Positions 61,416 through 64,000 of a DNA stretch of 64,000 bases are shown here, one piece after another. The stretch comes from Hyphomicrobiales bacterium. GTDB taxonomy: Bacteria > Pseudomonadota > Alphaproteobacteria > Rhizobiales > Rhizobiaceae. Each line of letters starts with the position of its first letter. Position 1 is the first letter of the stretch. The notes beneath the pieces are model-generated. The model made no database searches and was not told the DNA's origin. It saw only the letters and a list, made by a program, of their open reading frames with translations. Location of the stretch: assembly GCA_900467745.1 (NCBI GenBank), contig UBQW01000056.1:52074-116073 (forward strand), given 5' to 3'. A program made the position numbers and the translations under genes.

Positions 61416-62399
61416 TCAGTGATGGTTGGATTTCGAATGCCAGTTCCAGGCCGAGCGGATGATCTGGGAGAGATCATGCTGCGGCACCCAGCCGAGCACT
61501 TCGCGCGCCTTGTCGTTGTTGGCGACCAGCGTATGCGAATCGCCTTCGCGGCGGCCGACATATTCGACGGGGAATGGCTTGGCGGAGACGTCTTCGATGG
61601 CGCCGAGCAGTTCCTTGACTGTCGTGCCGGTGCCGGTGCCGAGATTGAGCGCAACCGATTCACCACCGCGCAGCAGATGCTCGACGGCGCGGACATGCGC
61701 ATCGGCAAGATCGAGCACGTGGATGTAGTCTCGCACGCAGGTGCCGTCGCGGGTCTCGTAATCGCTGCCGAACACCTTGAAGCCGTCGCGCCGTCCGAGT
61801 GCTGCGTCAATCGCGAGCGGGATGGCGTGGGTTTCCGGCTGATGCCACTCGCCGATACGGCCTTCGAAATCGGCGCCGGCGGCGTTGAAGTAACGCAGCA
61901 CGACCGAGCGGAAGCCGGTGTACTTGTCGTAATCGGCAAGCGCCTGCTCGACGATGTATTTCGTCTGGCCGTAGGGATTGATCGGCACCTGGCGGTGGGT
62001 TTCATCCAGCGGCACGCTCTGCGGCAGGCCATAGGTCGCGCAGGTGGAGGAGAAAACGAAAGCCTTGATGCCGGCCGCCTGGGCCGCTGCCAGCAAGGTC
62101 AGCGTGCCGATGACGTTGTTTTCGTAGAAGGCGACCGGGTCCTTGACGGATTCGCCGACCTCGATCAGGGCCGCGAAGTGCAGGATGGCTGCGGGCTTGT
62201 ACTTGGCCAGAACCTCGTCGAGGCGCGCGCGATCCCGGATATCGCCTTCTTCGGCCGGACCCCATTTGACGAACTCGCGGTGTCCGTTCGAGAAGTTGTC
62301 GTAAACGACGGGCTTGAAGCCCTTGTTGGCGAGATCGAGACATGTGTGGGAGCCGATATAGCCTGCACCACCAACGACCAGAACTGTTTCACCTGCCAT
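61416..62399 (-). CDS. galE: UDP-glucose 4-epimerase
   Basis: A 327-residue short-chain-dehydrogenase-fold epimerase making UDP-galactose for polysaccharide synthesis; the rhizobial gene is often called exoB. NAD-binding VVGGAGYIGSHT is at residues 7-18, the catalytic YGQTK near 143, and RYFNAAGAD and LNLGTGTGTTVKELL are family blocks. The ATG at 62399 has no frameshift and length is normal. It probably drives the following sulfatase-like gene as well. Confidence 0.95.
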   Translation of the reverse strand: MAGETVLVVGGAGYIGSHTCLDLANKGFKPVVYDNFSNGHREFVKWGPAEEGDIRDRARLDEVLAKYKPAAILHFAALIEVGESVKDPVAFYENNVIGTLTLLAAAQAAGIKAFVFSSTCATYGLPQSVPLDETHRQVPINPYGQTKYIVEQALADYDKYTGFRSVVLRYFNAAGADFEGRIGEWHQPETHAIPLAIDAALGRRDGFKVFGSDYETRDGTCVRDYIHVLDLADAHVRAVEHLLRGGESVALNLGTGTGTTVKELLGAIEDVSAKPFPVEYVGRREGDSHTLVANNDKAREVLGWVPQHDLSQIIRSAWNWHSKSNHH

Positions 62400-62743
62400 G
62401 CACCACCTTCTGTGATTTGGAATCGGACAGCACCAGAGTTAGGCCAACGACATGGCGATAAAAAGAACGAAGTGGGTTGTATGCCGCTTTCGCCGCATCT
62501 TATGGCCAACGCGATTACCGATTTTCGTTAGCCGAGATCGAAGACCGGTCGAATGAGGATTATTCGCCTGCGATGCATGATCAACATATGCCTAGCCGAC
62601 AATATCACTGGAATTACTGGTAGTGACAGAAAATCTTGCTACCTATGATACTGCCTTATTTTAGCTTTCATGCATGGTCTATGCTTTGTGTCTTGTTATG
62701 TCTGTTTCACTAGACTTCAAAGATATCTGGAAAAACATCGCGC
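62400..62743. promoter_or_regulatory. 344-base gap between galE and methyltransferase-fold gene
   Basis: This gap separates two outward-facing genes and presumably holds both promoters. Its second half (62560-62740) is the most AT-rich stretch outside the origin in this part of the window. No hairpin, operator or small gene could be supported. Confidence 0.45.
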
Positions 62744-63526
62744 ATGGATGCAGCTATTCGCAAGTTTATCTTTCATGATCTTCAAACGATCGAGGGTTAC
62801 ATCGATCCCCCGGATGCGCTGGTGTTCCTGGCGATCCTCCAGCATCAGGCTCTGGCCGGTTTTGAAGGAGCGATCGCCGAGATCGGCGTCTATTACGGGC
62901 GATCGTATTTCCTCCTTCGGCGCATTTGCGGTGACGAGCAGCGAATCGTTGCCATCGATCTTTTCGATCTCGACAGTGCAACGAAGGGCAGTGCGCAATA
63001 TCTGCAATTTGTCGAGAACGGCCGTCGTCTCGGCCTTCCTGTATTGGAAGACTTGGTGATCAAGGGCGATAGCACGCTTCTGAAGCCCGCCGATATCTTC
63101 GCGAAAGTGGGGCCGGTCCGCTTCTTCAGCATCGATGGCGGGCACATGCTGCATCACGTGATGTCTGACACGCATTTGGCGGCGGATACGCTGACCGATT
63201 ATGGCATCATCGCCTTTGACGACACCTTCAACCCGACATGGCCGGAGGTGACGGTTGGCGTCGCCGACTTCCTGCGTGAGCAGCAGGGCGAGTTCGCCGT
63301 TTTCTGTATTACCAAATACAAGACCTATGTCTGCCGCCGGGCATTTCACGCCGAATATTCGAGAGCGATTGCCGCCTCTCCCGATCTTGCCGCTTTCGAA
63401 CATGTCGAGACCGAGTTTCTCGGCTCCAAGGCGGCGCGGCTTGAAAATCCGATGCGCCGGCGGCTCGTGCACCAGCTTCTGGTGCGTAGCGGCATGAGCG
63501 TGTTTTCGGAGCGAGCCTATCGATAG
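62744..63526 (+). CDS. Class I SAM-dependent methyltransferase-like protein
   Basis: A 260-residue protein with the Methyltransf_24 pattern: IAEIGVYYGRSYFLLRRI near residue 45 as the SAM-binding motif, VAIDLFDLD near 69 and the DGGHMLHHVMSD block near 131. Substrate is unknown; members of this group often act on sugars or polyketides. The C-terminal ~60 residues are basic. Position beside galE hints at polysaccharide or glycan work, but that is weak evidence. A terminator-like hairpin follows but is oriented for the neighbouring leftward gene. Confidence 0.75.
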   Translation: MDAAIRKFIFHDLQTIEGYIDPPDALVFLAILQHQALAGFEGAIAEIGVYYGRSYFLLRRICGDEQRIVAIDLFDLDSATKGSAQYLQFVENGRRLGLPVLEDLVIKGDSTLLKPADIFAKVGPVRFFSIDGGHMLHHVMSDTHLAADTLTDYGIIAFDDTFNPTWPEVTVGVADFLREQQGEFAVFCITKYKTYVCRRAFHAEYSRAIAASPDLAAFEHVETEFLGSKAARLENPMRRRLVHQLLVRSGMSVFSERAYR

Positions 63527-63551
63527 CCGGCTTTTCGGCAGTGGGAGATAG

Positions 63552-63579
63552 AAAGAAAAATGCCTCGCCGAAGCGAGGC
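63552..63579 (-). terminator. Terminator of the leftward gene at the window end
   Basis: GCCTCGC (63562-63568) pairs with GCGAGGC (63573-63579) across CGAA. On the minus strand an AT-rich T-run (complement of GAAAGAAAAA at 63551-63560) follows, so it ends the 63700-64000 gene, though it lies 120 bases past the stop. Confidence 0.65.
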
Positions 63580-63699
63580 TAGTCCAAGGTCGCTTCGGGG
63601 AAAACAGAAGCGACGCGGCTGTTTTATTGCTGCGCTAACTTTCCGCAAGCGCAGTTTCACGAATTTCGGTACGCCCGGCGAAATGCTGGTGGGCTGGTG

Positions 63700-64000
63700 T
63701 CAGGACCGGCTGCTGCCGCTCTTCAAGCCCGCCACAAGCCGGCGGCCGCGACGGAAAGCGGTGAACGCAGCGCCGACCGCGATCAGCCATAGCGCTGCAA
63801 GCAAGATTTCATTGGTGCCACCCCAGAGCGGCTGAAACACCGATAGGACAGCGGCGCCTGATATCGTTGCCATGCGGTGCTGCTTCGCCATGGGGCCGGA
63901 GAAATCGCTCGGCTGGCCGGTGGCGCGGCCGAGCTCGCGGACATAGGCGGTCAGCACCGCAAACGCCGCCGCCGCCCAGCCAAGCCCCGGCGCCCCGATG
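63700..64000 (-). CDS. Probable CDP-alcohol phosphatidyltransferase, C-terminal part
   Basis: The frame is open from the window edge and ends at 63700, giving about 99 residues of the C-terminus. AYVRELGRATGQ.SDFSGPMAKQHRMAT resembles the segment after the catalytic site of CDP-alcohol phosphatidyltransferases (PgsA-like). Two hydrophobic helices follow (GAAVLSVFQPLW and EILLAALWLIAVGAAFTAF). The catalytic DGxxAR motif would lie outside the window, so the class is likely, not certain. Confidence 0.6.
   Translation of the reverse strand, partial: IGAPGLGWAAAAFAVLTAYVRELGRATGQPSDFSGPMAKQHRMATISGAAVLSVFQPLWGGTNEILLAALWLIAVGAAFTAFRRGRRLVAGLKSGSSRS

Noticed and set aside
1..64000. CRISPR arrays, tRNA or rRNA genes, insertion sequences and prophage genes
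   Set aside because: I looked for direct repeats, cloverleaf-like sequence, transposase motifs and phage structural genes and saw none that I could support.

Overview
The window looks like the replication-origin region of the main chromosome of a rhizobial alphaproteobacterium (Rhizobiaceae: Rhizobium, Agrobacterium or a close relative). The evidence is the gene order dnaQ-coaE-aroE-maf-PPSR / hemE-hemJ-rho-mnmE-mnmG-rsmG-parA-parB, which is the order I know from other alphaproteobacterial origins. Also typical of this group are a TrcR (DUF1013) cell-cycle regulator, a 180-kDa NAD-glutamate dehydrogenase and a ~2840-residue cyclic beta-1,2-glucan synthase. It is dense, high-GC core chromosome. 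I see no rRNA, tRNA, CRISPR array, insertion sequence or prophage.

Layout. 1-7.1 kb: a mostly leftward housekeeping block (Smr-domain protein cut by the window edge, mltA, Tim44-like protein, dnaQ, coaE, aroE, maf, PPSR), with fxsA and secB rightward. 7150-7551: a gene-free gap with a perfect DnaA box, further DnaA-like boxes, GANTC sites and an AT-rich stretch just before hemE; I call it the probable chromosomal origin. 7.55-16.4 kb: rightward hemE-hemJ, rho, mnmE-mnmG-rsmG and parA-parB. Five parS or parS-like 16-mers lie between 5.7 and 21.5 kb, so origin, parS and parAB form one segregation locus. 16.4-20.6 kb: leftward holA-lptE-leuS. 20.8-24.5 kb: yggS, trcR, acs.

24.5-39.2 kb: secreted nuclease, SdhAF4-like protein, htpX-rsmB-heparinase-like protein-purH, then an UMF1-type transporter with NAD-GDH, then pdxY and a beta-carbonic anhydrase. 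39.3-52.6 kb is an envelope region: lytic transglycosylase, asd, an OpgC-type glucan succinylase, ndvB (the largest gene here) and three tiny ORFs. 52.7-59.1 kb: a complete peptide ABC transporter with an M19 dipeptidase at its head. 59.4-64 kb: DUF1993 protein, phosphonate-monoester-hydrolase/sulfatase-like enzyme, galE (exoB), a methyltransferase-fold protein and the C-terminus of a probable CDP-alcohol phosphatidyltransferase.

How it fits together: DnaA would act at the gap before hemE, ParB would load on the parS sites and ParA would move the origins. DNA polymerase subunits (dnaQ, holA), the CoA, shikimate and heme pathway genes and tRNA modification genes lie on both sides. Farther out, the genes serve the cell envelope (LPS assembly, murein turnover, periplasmic glucan, galactose donor supply) and amino-acid or peptide metabolism. 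No strongly novel system is evident. The items most worth checking are the origin/parS architecture, including two parS sites embedded in coding sequence, the mltA product without a visible export signal, the small genes beside ndvB and several unexplained inverted repeats.
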